Source: an uncultured Ruminococcus sp.
GTDB taxonomy: Bacteria > Bacillota > Clostridia > Lachnospirales > Lachnospiraceae
Direction: 5' to 3'
Length of the DNA stretch: 17,482 bases
Assembly (NCBI GenBank): GCA_900544395.1
Contig: UQVC01000041.1
Coordinates: forward strand, 1-17,482
Positions within the stretch are counted from its first letter, which is position 1, and every line of letters starts with the position of its first letter. Positions 7,301 to 14,724 of the stretch are shown piece after piece. A program made the translations under genes and the position numbers. Below the pieces are notes generated by a model. It saw only the letters and a program-made list of their open reading frames with translations. It was not told the DNA's origin and searched no databases.

Positions 7301-8308
7301 ATGAAGATGAATATGAAAGAATGGGTGGCAGAAACGATCCGTGCAGAAAAAAAGAAAGCAGCTCCGATCCTCTCTTTTCCGGGAATTCAGATTACCGGAC
7401 ATACGGTGGACGAAATGGTGCGTGACGGACATTTGCAGGCGTTATGTATGGAGGCAATCGCAAAACGGTTTCCAACGGGAGCTGCATTCAGTCTGATGGA
7501 TCTGTCGGTAGAGGCAGAAGCATTTGGAAGTCCGGTCAGCTACAGTGAGGATGAAGTTCCGACGGTAACCGCTGCTCTGGTACATGATGATGAAGAAGCA
7601 GAAGCGCTGAAAGTTCCAGAAGTTGGAGCAGGACGAACCGGCGAATGTGTCAAAGGAATTAAAGAAGTGACAGAACTGATCACGGACAGACCGGTTCTGG
7701 CAGGAATGATCGGACCGTTCTCTCTGGCAGGAAGACTTCTTGATATGACAGAAATTATGATCCTTTGCTATGAGGATCCGGAAATGGTAGAGACAGTGCT
7801 TGAGAAGGCAACCGAATTTTTGATCAAGTATGCGCTTGCGTTTAAAGAGGCTGGTGCAAATGGAATTGCAATTGCAGAGCCGGCAGCGGGATTGCTTTCC
7901 CCACCGCTGATTAAAGAATTTTCCACACCATATGTGCAGAGAATCCGGGATGCGGTAGAGGATGAAAACTTCATGATCATGTATCACAACTGTGGAAATG
8001 TTGTTCCGCTTTTGGATAATATCAAAGAAATCGGAACGGCATCTTATAGTTTCGGAAATGCCATTGATATTGAAGAGACCTTAAAAGTGCTTCCGGAAGA
8101 TGCTGTAGTAATAGGGAACATTGATCCGGCAGGAACATTTAGAAATGGAACACCGGAAAAAATAAGAAAAGAAACTATGGAATTGCTGGAAAGATGCGGA
8201 AAATATCCAAACTTTGTAATTGCCAGCGGATGTGATATCCCACCAATGACACCACTTGAAAATATTCAGGCATTTTTTGACGCAGTGGACGAGTTTTATC
8301 AGAGATAA
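7301..8308 (+). CDS. UroD/MtaA-family cobalamin methyltransferase
   Basis: This 335-residue cytoplasmic protein is of the uroporphyrinogen-decarboxylase fold. A zinc-site pattern typical of the methylcobamide methyltransferase branch (MtaA, MtbA) is visible: HNCGN near residue 229, with a downstream SGCDIPP cysteine near 310. These residues bind the zinc that activates a thiol or other acceptor. Other family marks are MDLSVEAEAFG, GPFSLAGRL and EPAAGLLSP. The ATG at 7301 has AGGAGG 8 bases upstream; in-frame ATGs at 7226 and 7295 are poorer. It shares its direction with the activator gene 134 bases upstream and no terminator lies between. True haem-synthesis UroD is unlikely given the corrinoid neighbours and zinc residues. 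Whether it takes methyl from a donor or gives it to an acceptor such as tetrahydrofolate cannot be decided from sequence. Confidence 0.88.
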   Translation: MKMNMKEWVAETIRAEKKKAAPILSFPGIQITGHTVDEMVRDGHLQALCMEAIAKRFPTGAAFSLMDLSVEAEAFGSPVSYSEDEVPTVTAALVHDDEEAEALKVPEVGAGRTGECVKGIKEVTELITDRPVLAGMIGPFSLAGRLLDMTEIMILCYEDPEMVETVLEKATEFLIKYALAFKEAGANGIAIAEPAAGLLSPPLIKEFSTPYVQRIRDAVEDENFMIMYHNCGNVVPLLDNIKEIGTASYSFGNAIDIEETLKVLPEDAVVIGNIDPAGTFRNGTPEKIRKETMELLERCGKYPNFVIASGCDIPPMTPLENIQAFFDAVDEFYQR

Positions 8309-8344
8309 GATCTTGGAAGCATTTTTTCACGGAGCGGATATGAC

Positions 8345-8373
8345 TTGACAAAGCAAAGACATACCGTTATGAT
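8345..8373 (+). promoter_or_regulatory. Promoter of the DUF4430 / ECF transporter pair
   Basis: TTGACA (8345-8350, perfect) and TATGAT (8368-8373, five of six) are 17 bases apart and lie 39 bases before the DUF4430 ATG. The pair can therefore be transcribed separately from the methyltransferase gene, whose stop is at 8308. I see no riboswitch blocks between 8309 and 8412. Confidence 0.75.
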
Positions 8374-8412
8374 TTTCAAAGGAAATAAAAGAAAATCAGA
8401 AAGGATAAAGAC

Positions 8413-8808
8413 ATGAAGAAAAAACGCGGACTTATCGCGGCAGTTGCGATATTGATTGTATTGTGCATCGGCGCCGGATTTTTGTATCAGAAATTGAAAC
8501 CTTCTGTCAGTGAAGGGGCAAAGCAGATCCAGGTAACAGTCATTCACGGTGATGAGACAGAAAAAGTATTTGAGTATGATACCGATGCCCAGTATCTCGG
8601 AGAAGTACTGAAAGCTGAGAAGCTGGTGGAAGGTGAAGACGGAGAATATGGACTGTTCATCACAACAGCAGACGGGGAACAGGCAGATGATTCCAAGCAG
8701 CAGTGGTGGTGTATTACAAAAGGCGGCGAGCAGGTCAATACCTCTGCTGACCAGACACCGGTTGCAGACGGAGATGAATTTGAGCTGACCTTGAAAGAAG
8801 GATATTGA
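8413..8808 (+). CDS. DUF4430 (transcobalamin-C-terminal-like) membrane-anchored protein
   Basis: This is a 131-residue predicted surface protein. Residues of about 6-25 (LIAAVAILIVLCIGAG) form a signal anchor or uncleaved signal peptide; there is no convincing lipobox. The rest resembles DUF4430, a small beta-rich domain related to the C-terminal domain of eukaryotic transcobalamin. Family marks are GEVLKAEKLVEGEDGEYGLFITT, then QQWWCITKGGE and TPVADGDEFELTL. An AAAGGA ribosome binding site precedes the ATG. Its stop overlaps the ATG of the transporter gene in TGATG, so the two are translationally coupled. DUF4430 proteins are often encoded beside ECF S components predicted to carry cobalamin, which suggests a corrinoid-capturing partner on the cell surface. 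The domain is likely; the ligand is inferred from context. Confidence 0.85.
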   Translation: MKKKRGLIAAVAILIVLCIGAGFLYQKLKPSVSEGAKQIQVTVIHGDETEKVFEYDTDAQYLGEVLKAEKLVEGEDGEYGLFITTADGEQADDSKQQWWCITKGGEQVNTSADQTPVADGDEFELTLKEGY

Positions 8809-9308
8809 TGAAAACAAGGGAAATCGTAACAATGGGAATTCTGAGCGCAGTTTTGTTGGCAGCGCAGGTTTCCCTTGGATTTCTTCCCAATATTGAGATT
8901 GTGACACTGTTGATCATCGTCTATACACTTGTTCTCAGGAAGAAAGTATTTTTTGTGATTTATGTGTTTGTCCTGTTGGAAGGGCTGATTTATGGATTTG
9001 GTCTCTGGTGGCTCAATTATCTGTATGTCTGGAGTGTGCAGGCTGTGATCACATTACTCTTTCGGAAAAATGACTCCATATTGTTCTGGAGTGTTCTTTC
9101 CGGAATTTATGGTATTACATTTGGAGCCTTGTGCACCATCCCTTATTTTGCAATCAGCGGCATTTCCGGTGCATTTGCATATTGGACATCAGGACTTTTG
9201 TTTGATATCATTCATTGTATCAGCAATGTAGTTGTCTGTCTGGTATTATTCAGACCAGTTTGCTATATTTTGAACCGCTGTGTGAAGCAGCTGGATTCAG
9301 AAAGTTGA
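8808..9308 (+). CDS. ECF transporter S component, probably corrinoid-specific
   Basis: This 166-residue integral membrane protein has about five or six hydrophobic segments, beginning with MGILSAVLLAAQVSLGFLPNIEIVTLLIIVY. The start (a short charged N-terminus followed by GxLxAxLxAxQ and the PNIE turn) is typical of S components of energy-coupling factor transporters, which confer substrate choice. The ATPase and EcfT subunits are not in the window, as expected for the type that shares a common energising module. The ATG at 8808 overlaps the preceding TGA. The DUF4430 partner and the corrinoid genes upstream make vitamin B12 or another corrinoid the most likely substrate. Other vitamins remain possible because S components cannot be assigned from sequence pattern alone. 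Confidence 0.82.
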   Translation: MKTREIVTMGILSAVLLAAQVSLGFLPNIEIVTLLIIVYTLVLRKKVFFVIYVFVLLEGLIYGFGLWWLNYLYVWSVQAVITLLFRKNDSILFWSVLSGIYGITFGALCTIPYFAISGISGAFAYWTSGLLFDIIHCISNVVVCLVLFRPVCYILNRCVKQLDSES

Positions 9309-9320
9309 CAAAAAAAGAAC

Positions 9321-9377
9321 ATCTTCCCATCGGGGCGTGGCATTTTAAGAATGTGCTGTCTGATGGGAAGATTTTTT
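9321..9377. terminator. Bidirectional hairpin terminator, member A of a three-member family
   Basis: ATCTTCCCATC (9321-9331) pairs perfectly with GATGGGAAGAT (9362-9372). A second, inner stem is formed by GCATT and AATGTGC. T-runs follow on both strands, so it can stop both the ECF gene and the convergent Rpn gene. Related hairpins occur at 14446 and 15680. Confidence 0.85.
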
Positions 9378-9385
9378 GTTTTACA

Positions 9386-10255
9386 TTATGCTTCCTGTAT
9401 TTCCTGAATTAATTTAGAAATCAGGGATTTTTCTAGTTCCAATGCTTCCGCAATGTCTGGGATGGAATATCCTTTTGCCAGTTTCTTTTGAATGAGCTCT
9501 TTCAGAAGAGCCTCGCGTCCCTCTTCCCGAGAAGCCTCCCGCTCCTGTCTCATATGTTTTTCCTGATCATATTCATAAATACTCACTGATTTCGCCTCCG
9601 CTCGATTTTGTTTTAAGAATTCTGCCAGAATGTTTTCCTCAATGCATTCTGTGATTGCCTGCTCCACAGCTTCTTCCAATGGACGAACCTCTGCGTATTC
9701 ACGTACTCTTCTGGTGTATTCGGAATAATCCTTCAGAGATTTACATGTATTCTTTAATGTTTCATTATGCCCGCTATTGATGTTCAACATGATGGCGGTC
9801 AGTTCCAATGCCGGGTGATCCTCCTTCACACTGTAGGCATCGGATAACTTCAACACCGTCCGGTCGGGCAATTCTTCGATTCCGTTGTAAAAGATGATAA
9901 ACTGCGGTGTCGGAATCTGGACACATTTCGAACCATATAAATTCTCATCCTTTGTCATCCCGGAGTACAAATCTGAAATGTAAAATAAATACCGCAATGG
10001 CAGGTTCGGACTGTAAGTGGCCTGATGTTCATACAGGGATAAACGGGAATCGATCAAAAAAGAAACATCGTTGTGCATGGACATGTAAATGGCATTCTCT
10101 AACGTGTTGATTTCCAAAAGTTCCGGATCTTCATAGTGTCTTCCGCTGACTGCATTATACAGTTCCAGCAATTCCTTCTTGCTGCTGTAGAGCATGGCAA
10201 ATATTTTGGATTTGTACAATCAGTTTACGGGCTGCGTCTGTGTGTTCTGGTTCAT
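9386..10255 (-). pseudogene. Rpn-family nuclease/putative transposase, copy 1, with nonsense codon near the start
   Basis: This is the copy of the intact gene at 14761. The equivalent ATG is at 10255 (minus strand) after AAGGAGG, but codon 12 is TGA where copy 2 has AGA (arginine). Reading stays open from the next codon, TTG at 10219, for 277 residues, but no ribosome binding site precedes that TTG. Copy 1 also lacks about 12 residues (36 bases) found in copy 2 in the charged linker before the last helices. The PD-(D/E)XK-like core (NDVSFLID then LYEHQ) is intact. It may be a recent pseudogene, or a shortened protein may be made from TTG. Confidence 0.75.
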
Positions 10256-10262
10256 AAGTAGA

Positions 10263-10290
10263 CCTCCTTCATTGAATTAGATGCAGGAGG
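10263..10290 (-). promoter_or_regulatory. Hairpin that can hide the ribosome binding site of Rpn copy 1
   Basis: On the minus strand CCTCCTGCAT (10290-10281) can pair with ATGAAGGAGG (10272-10263), with one G-A mismatch. The second arm is the ribosome binding site of the Rpn gene. The same hairpin is present in copy 2 with a different loop length. Confidence 0.65.
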
Positions 10291-10314
10291 TTTCCTACCA
10301 TATCTTTTTTCTTG

Positions 10315-10356
10315 AAAAACCTCTCTGCTGTTTTAGATTGAAATCAAAGCATAGAG
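10315..10356 (-). promoter_or_regulatory. Attenuator-like hairpin in the leader of Rpn copy 1
   Basis: The minus-strand leader contains CTCTATGC and a downstream GCAGAG arm, followed by GGTTTTT. The same structure is conserved in copy 2 (14660-14701), where it is more regular. It could terminate or pause transcription before the Rpn gene. Confidence 0.4.
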
Positions 10357-10432
10357 ATTTTCTGAAATGATATGAGAATAAAAGATGCGGGATTGTTCCG
10401 CTTAGAAAACCAGAAATAATATGCTTTTTTGT

Positions 10433-10441
10433 ATTGTAGCA
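10433..10441 (-). promoter_or_regulatory. Extended -10 promoter of Rpn copy 1
   Basis: TGCTACAAT on the minus strand is an extended -10 element. It is one base different from copy 2 (TGCTATAAT). The -35 region is only T-rich. It gives a leader of about 170 bases. Confidence 0.45.
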
Positions 10442-10609
10442 CAGAGCTTGAAAAAGAAAAAGTGTTATGGGATAGTTTATAAGATTTTTATAAGCTTGAA
10501 TTAGTTGAAAAATTTGAATATTTACAATAGCGATGAAAAATTAAAAATTATACAATGATATCAAGTAAAATGTTGAATGCTGGCGAATGATGGAAGGGAG
10601 AATTTAAAA

Positions 10610-11527
10610 ATGAAAGGGGAATTAAAAAGGAATTTTCATGTTTTCTGCTGGTGTATGAAACTGGCATGGGATATGAGTAAAAAAGCGCTGATTGGGTGGA
10701 TTACGGTTTGTTCTCTTGTTGCGTTGCTTCCGATGTTGTCTTTATTATGGCAGAAAGATATTATCAGTACCATTTCCGAATATCTGCTGACGGGGACAGG
10801 AAGTTTTGCAGATGTAACAGGAGCGATTTTAGTGTTAGGAGCAATTCTTGTATTGATTGGATTATCAAACCGGATCAATACAGAATTTATGTTTCTTGCA
10901 GTTTATGACTATTATTATATTGGACTTTCTGAACGTTTTATGGATTTAATCCAGAAAATTGAATGGAAGGATTTGAATCGAAAGGAAATACAGGATGAAT
11001 ACCGTTATGTACGGTATCGGTTTGGGGAATTGACAAATTTAATGGCGAATACATTTACCGCAATTACACAAATCGTAAGTATTACGTCTATGGTATTGTT
11101 GGCACTGACCTATTCGACTGTCATTTTTGCGGTAACCTCTGCATATCTGATATTTGTTCTTTTGATCAATCAAAAACTTACAGGGAAGCGTACATACAGC
11201 TATGTACAGGATCGGGAATTTGTAAGAAGAACAGAATATTTTGAAAATATTGTGATGCAGCCGGGAGTTGCAAAAGAGTTGCGTATTTTTAAAAATGCAG
11301 ACCGTATGCTTCGAGAGTGGGAAAGTGCATATGAGCCAATTTATTCCAGAGACAAAAAGATTGCTGTATGGAGAAATCTCATTTCGTTTTTCTGTTCCGT
11401 GGGATATTATATTTTGATTATTGTTCTTCTTGTGTACGCTGTTTATGAGGTTAAAGCAGGAACTATAAAAGTAGATGTATTTTTGACATTGTACGGAATG
11501 GCCCAGAGCATGTCAAGTGTGATCTAG
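10610..11527 (+). CDS. ABC exporter membrane domain, N-terminal part ending at a premature TAG
   Basis: These 305 residues hold the membrane domain of a type-I exporter. Hydrophobic segments are visible at about residues 25-45 (ALIGWITVCSLVALLPML), 70-88, 160-200 (two segments) and 265-290, with the usual long polar loops between. The ATG at 10610 has GGAAGGGAG upstream; an in-frame ATG at 10577 lacks one. The product ends shortly before the ATPase domain would begin. As a separate membrane protein it could still dimerise, but it would lack a covalent motor. The sequence is AT-rich compared with the corrinoid genes, which hints at acquisition. The cargo cannot be told. Confidence 0.7.
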   Translation: MKGELKRNFHVFCWCMKLAWDMSKKALIGWITVCSLVALLPMLSLLWQKDIISTISEYLLTGTGSFADVTGAILVLGAILVLIGLSNRINTEFMFLAVYDYYYIGLSERFMDLIQKIEWKDLNRKEIQDEYRYVRYRFGELTNLMANTFTAITQIVSITSMVLLALTYSTVIFAVTSAYLIFVLLINQKLTGKRTYSYVQDREFVRRTEYFENIVMQPGVAKELRIFKNADRMLREWESAYEPIYSRDKKIAVWRNLISFFCSVGYYILIIVLLVYAVYEVKAGTIKVDVFLTLYGMAQSMSSVI

Positions 11528-11572
11528 CGTTTCTCTAATACATTTCATCATATCAAGCGAAATCTGTTTGAC

Positions 11573-12439
11573 ATGGGAAGAATGAAGGATTTTATGGAAA
11601 CAGCACCGATTTCAGAAGAGAAAGAAAAGACAGAAGGCCCCGATGCAGATTGTCCAATTGTGTTTGAGGCAAAGGATCTTTGCTTTTCTTATGACGATAA
11701 GCGGGAAGTACTTCACCATTTGAATTTCCAGATTCATCAGGGAGAAACGATTGCCCTGGTGGGACTGAACGGAAGTGGAAAAAGTACGTTAGTCAAACTT
11801 CTTGTGGAGTTGTATCAACCAACCCAGGGAGAACTGCTGTTTAAGGGAAAATCTTATAAAACGTATCAAAGAGGAAAAATTAATCAGAGTATTGGTATGT
11901 TTTTTCAGGATTTTGCTCTATTTCATGCTTCTCTTCGCGAAAATGTGGGATACGGCGACCTTAAGAATATCGAAAACAGAGAAAAAATTACAGAGGCGCT
12001 TCGGAAAGGCGGATGGATGAAACTGTTAGAACGGCTTCCGGAAGGTATGGAAACCTGGCTTTTGAAAAAAGTGAAAAAAGGAAGTGTCAATCTTTCCGGA
12101 GGTGAGCAGCAAAAGGTAGCAGTTTCCAGAGCGCATATGAGTGACAAAGATGTCCTGATTTTTGATGAACCTGCATCCGCATTGGATCCGATTGCAGAGA
12201 TGGAACAGTTTTCTGCCATTCAGGAAAAAATTCAAGGAAGAACAGCAATATTAATCAGCCACAGAGTTGGATTTGCACGATTGGCAGATCGGATTTTTGT
12301 GATGGATCAGGGAAAACTGGCAGAAGTAGGAACCCATGAGGAACTGATGGAAAAACATGGGATTTATTCGGAATTTTTCCGAAGTCAGGCAGAATGGTAT
12401 GATGTGAAGAAGGAGGATGGGCCATATGAAACAGAGTAA
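11573..12439 (+). CDS. ABC exporter ATP-binding domain, C-terminal part after the premature TAG
   Basis: These 288 residues include a complete nucleotide-binding domain: A-loop tyrosine in CFSYDD, Walker A GLNGSGKST, Q-loop FQDFA, signature NLSGGEQQK, Walker B VLIFDEP, D-loop SALD and the H-loop histidine in ISHR. All catalytic residues are present, so the part did not decay far after the stop arose. The first in-frame ATG is 11573, with others at 11582 and 11594; none has a good ribosome binding site. If translated, it would be a free ATPase subunit. The stop overlaps the next gene by 14 bases, showing that the two ABC genes were built as a pair. Confidence 0.7.
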   Translation: MGRMKDFMETAPISEEKEKTEGPDADCPIVFEAKDLCFSYDDKREVLHHLNFQIHQGETIALVGLNGSGKSTLVKLLVELYQPTQGELLFKGKSYKTYQRGKINQSIGMFFQDFALFHASLRENVGYGDLKNIENREKITEALRKGGWMKLLERLPEGMETWLLKKVKKGSVNLSGGEQQKVAVSRAHMSDKDVLIFDEPASALDPIAEMEQFSAIQEKIQGRTAILISHRVGFARLADRIFVMDQGKLAEVGTHEELMEKHGIYSEFFRSQAEWYDVKKEDGPYETE

Positions 12440-14204
12440 GCGAAAGACGGCATTGCGCGCTGTTAAAATGAGTCTGCAAATAAAATTCGGGTTGTCTAAG
12501 GCTGTTCTGATTTTAGGGATACCGGCAGCGTTTTTACCAGCATTGATTGCAAAATGGCTGCAGGCATTTACAGATGAACTTTTGCGGCTGCAAAGTGGCG
12601 GAAGTACCGTTGCCTTCTGTCTGGAACTGTTGTTAGTTTTGGTGATTTTTTTTCTGATACAGTTGTGCATGCAGGCGTTGAGACAATATACAGATGAGGA
12701 AGATCAGGTAAGGGGCACCCGTGAATTAAAAAGAACGCTTTTGAAGTGTAAGTGCGAGGTCTGTTATCCTTATATTGAAAATGAAGATAAGTTTCAGGAA
12801 CGGTTGGAAATGGTGAATAAGTTTGCAGGAGAGCAGACGATACGGAGTGTATCCATGGTGATGAACCTCCTTACTACAACAATTACGTTTGTCAGTATTA
12901 TAGTACTTTTATGGGCGGTAAATCCCTGGATTGTTGTTTTGATTATTTTTACCACTTTTCCGGCAGCCTGGATTACATATAAGCAAAATAATGAGACATT
13001 TTTTCAGAATCTTACTTGGTCAGAAAAAGGTGCGATGGTCATACTCTATTATGGGTTGATGGCCGAGGAAAAACACATACAGGAATTGAGACACTATGGC
13101 TTATATCCATATCTTTTAAAGCGCTGGCATGCATTTTCAGACAGTTACTGTAAAGAAAAAAGAGAACTTCTGACAAAGCATACCCTGATGAACGGAGTGG
13201 CAGATGTGATGCGGAATATTGTTTATGCGGCAGTCCTTCTTGTCACAGCATGGCAGATTTATGAAAATCCGGGACTGGGACTGGGGTTGTTTACGATGGT
13301 GTTTTCCTTAACTGGTCAGATGCAGACAGCCGCTTCCAATCTTTTTGTCGGAACAGCCGGCTTTTTAAGTACATTGCCATATATGCAGGAATTTTTTTAT
13401 CTTCAGGATTTACCGAAGGATTATAGAAAAAAAGAAACAGAAATGATTAAAAAGGGGGATATTCAGTGTGAACATGTAAGCTTCACGTATTCTGGAGCCG
13501 AACGACAGGCCTTATCGGATGTTTCGATTTCTATTCAAGATGGAGAAAAAATAGCGATTGTAGGTGACAATGGATCTGGAAAATCGACGTTTATCAGTTT
13601 GCTTTGCGGTATGCTTCAGCCTGATAGTGGAAGTATAAGGATAGGCGGAGAATCAATGGAAGCAGAACCAGAAAAAATCAGAAATTCTATTTCGGTTGTA
13701 TTTCAAGATTTTGCACATTATGAAGATACATTGAGAAATAATATTACCGTATCAGATCCTGAAAAAACAAGTTCAGATGAGGAATTAAATCAGTTGTTAA
13801 AAGAATTACATGTTGATGCGGTAATTAATCAGCAGCAGTTGGGACTTGACAGTAAGCTTGGAAGTTTTTCAGAGAACAGCAATAACCTTTCGGGAGGGCA
13901 GTGGCAGAAGATTGCTCTTGCCAGAGCAGCCTATAGAAATCAGGGAAGGATTATTATTCTGGATGAACCGACATCCGCACTAGATCCGATGGCTGAGGCA
14001 CAATTATATAAAGATTTTGCAGAAATTACAGGAGATAAGACAACACTTCTCATTTCACATCGATTGGGGATTACGTCTGTGGTGGATCGTATTTTGGTAT
14101 TTCGCGATGGAAAATTGATTGAAGATGGAAGCCATCAAGAACTTATGGAAAAAGATGGATATTATGCAAAAATGTATCGTGCACAGGCAAAATGGTATCA
14201 ATAA
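12426..14204 (+). CDS. ABC exporter ATP-binding/permease protein, intact
   Basis: This 592-residue type-I ABC half-exporter resides in the cytoplasmic membrane. Residues 1-320 hold membrane segments (for example FGLSKAVLILGIPAAFLPAL, LLLVLVIFFLIQLCMQAL and ITFVSIIVLLWAVNPWIVVL). Residues of about 345-592 are the ATPase domain with Walker A GDNGSGKST near 380, Q-loop FQDFA, signature NLSGGQWQK, Walker B IIILDEP and ISHR. The ATG at 12426 sits 8 bases after AGGAGG; the ATG at 12417 overlaps that site. It starts inside the end of the preceding ABC gene, so the two were probably a heterodimer. Substrate is unknown; peptide or drug export are both plausible. With the partner interrupted, it may act with the split halves, as a homodimer, or not at all. 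Confidence 0.9.
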   Translation: MKQSKRKTALRAVKMSLQIKFGLSKAVLILGIPAAFLPALIAKWLQAFTDELLRLQSGGSTVAFCLELLLVLVIFFLIQLCMQALRQYTDEEDQVRGTRELKRTLLKCKCEVCYPYIENEDKFQERLEMVNKFAGEQTIRSVSMVMNLLTTTITFVSIIVLLWAVNPWIVVLIIFTTFPAAWITYKQNNETFFQNLTWSEKGAMVILYYGLMAEEKHIQELRHYGLYPYLLKRWHAFSDSYCKEKRELLTKHTLMNGVADVMRNIVYAAVLLVTAWQIYENPGLGLGLFTMVFSLTGQMQTAASNLFVGTAGFLSTLPYMQEFFYLQDLPKDYRKKETEMIKKGDIQCEHVSFTYSGAERQALSDVSISIQDGEKIAIVGDNGSGKSTFISLLCGMLQPDSGSIRIGGESMEAEPEKIRNSISVVFQDFAHYEDTLRNNITVSDPEKTSSDEELNQLLKELHVDAVINQQQLGLDSKLGSFSENSNNLSGGQWQKIALARAAYRNQGRIIILDEPTSALDPMAEAQLYKDFAEITGDKTTLLISHRLGITSVVDRILVFRDGKLIEDGSHQELMEKDGYYAKMYRAQAKWYQ

Positions 14205-14205
14205 T

Positions 14206-14439
14206 GGAGGAAATTGTAAACAGGAAACTTATACAAATGTAGTACCGATGAGCAAAGAAGCATTTATCCGTTTTATGATCACACAGTCAAATGTGATTGC
14301 TCAAGTAGAAGAAAACGGACAGTCACTTGAGAAAGTGATAAAATGGTTTGAGGAGTCATTGGAGCCTGTTTTTCATGGAACGATACAAAATCTTGTATTT
14401 GAAGGGTATAACTGGTATTTGATCAATCAGAAACAGTGA
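14206..14439 (+). pseudogene. C-terminal remnant of a class I SAM-dependent methyltransferase
   Basis: The open frame holds TYTNVVPMSKEAFIRFMITQS, then NVIAQVEENGQSLEKVIKWFEESLEP and a final LVFEGYNWYLI. This pattern resembles the C-terminal 70 residues of small class I methyltransferases (TxTxVxPMxKExFIxxLxTQSNVIAxVE and GYxWYL at the end). The SAM-binding part is missing. The only clear ATG (14248) would give 63 residues and has no ribosome binding site. A GGAGG lies just after the ABC stop, but without a start at the right distance in this frame. It is most likely a deletion remnant; a real small protein cannot be excluded. Confidence 0.5.
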
Positions 14440-14440
14440 G

Positions 14441-14503
14441 AAAAAATCTTACCATCAGAGCGCAGCATTTTTTAGGATGCACTGCCTAATGGTAAGATTT
14501 TTT
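14441..14503. terminator. Hairpin terminator after the ABC operon, member B of the family
   Basis: ATCTTACCAT (14446-14455) pairs with ATGGTAAGAT (14489-14498), extended by A6 and T6 on the outside. An inner stem is formed by GCAT and ATGC. It closely resembles the hairpin at 9321, but with A-T in place of C-G at one position in both arms. It lies only about 15 bases outside the start of Rpn copy 2 similarity. Confidence 0.85.
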
Positions 14504-14574
14504 CTAATTCATGGAATCAAACTTATAAAAATCTTATAAATTATCCCACGATACTTTTTCTTTTTCAGACTCTG

Positions 14575-14583
14575 TGCTATAAT
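14575..14583 (+). promoter_or_regulatory. Extended -10 promoter of Rpn copy 2
   Basis: TGCTATAAT is a perfect extended -10 element with only a T-rich -35 region. It would start a leader of about 170 bases. A second TATAAT at 14713-14718 has no -35 and is not conserved in copy 1 (TATGGT). Confidence 0.5.
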
Positions 14584-14659
14584 ACCAAAAAGCATACTAT
14601 TTCTGGTTTTTCAAGCGGAACGATACCGCATCTGTTATTCTAATATCATTTCAGAAAAT

Positions 14660-14701
14660 CTCTATGCTTTGTTTTCAATCTAAAACAGCAGAGGGGTTTT
14701 T
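14660..14701 (+). promoter_or_regulatory. Attenuator-like hairpin in the leader of Rpn copy 2
   Basis: CTCT, GC, TG and TTTT (14660-14675, with two 2-base bulges) pair with AAAACAGCAGAG (14682-14693) around a 6-base loop. GGG and then T5 follow at 14694-14701. It has the form of an intrinsic terminator upstream of the gene and is conserved in copy 1. Confidence 0.45.
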
Positions 14702-14724
14702 AAGAAAAAAGATATAATAGGAAA

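Larger units (their letters stand above)
9321..10500 (-). repeat. Rpn element, copy 1 (inverted relative to copy 2)
   Basis: Read on the minus strand, this segment matches 14516-15730 nearly throughout. It contains an extended -10 promoter, a structured leader of about 170 bases, an Rpn nuclease gene and a terminal hairpin. Similarity starts near 10500 (CTTATAAAAATCTTATAAA) and continues to the hairpin at 9321. The two copies lie about 4 kb apart in opposite orientation. I found no clear target duplication or terminal inverted repeats, so whether the unit moves as a block is unproven. Confidence 0.8.
10610..12439 (+). pseudogene. ABC exporter gene (TMD-NBD) interrupted by an in-frame TAG
   Basis: Read through, the frame gives a 609-codon type-I ABC half-exporter of the same size and order as the gene downstream. 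It is broken only by TAG at 11525-11527 (codon 306), at the end of the membrane region. There is no frameshift: codons 307 onward (RFSNTFHHIKRNLFDMGRM) continue directly into the ATPase domain in the same frame. The two open parts are listed separately below. Confidence 0.75.

Noticed and set aside
7301..8308. Haem-pathway uroporphyrinogen decarboxylase (HemE)
   Set aside because: The HNCGN and SGCDIPP zinc-type residues and the corrinoid neighbours fit the methyltransferase branch; no haem genes are nearby.
8299..8907. 202-residue open frame on the minus strand
   Set aside because: It lies over the DUF4430 and ECF genes, which have family features, a promoter and ribosome binding sites. The minus-strand frame has low-complexity, cysteine-rich sequence and no family pattern.
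10501..10609. Promoter of the ABC operon
   Set aside because: Several TACAAT and TTGAAA-like sequences occur but none with proper spacing (for example TTGAAA to TACAAT is only 12 bases). The stretch is AT-rich and I cannot support one choice.
11525..11527. TAG in the ABC gene as a pyrrolysine codon, given the methyltransferase genes nearby
   Set aside because: Pyrrolysine is known mainly in methylamine methyltransferases, no pyl genes are visible, and no ABC exporter is known to carry it. A nonsense mutation is simpler.
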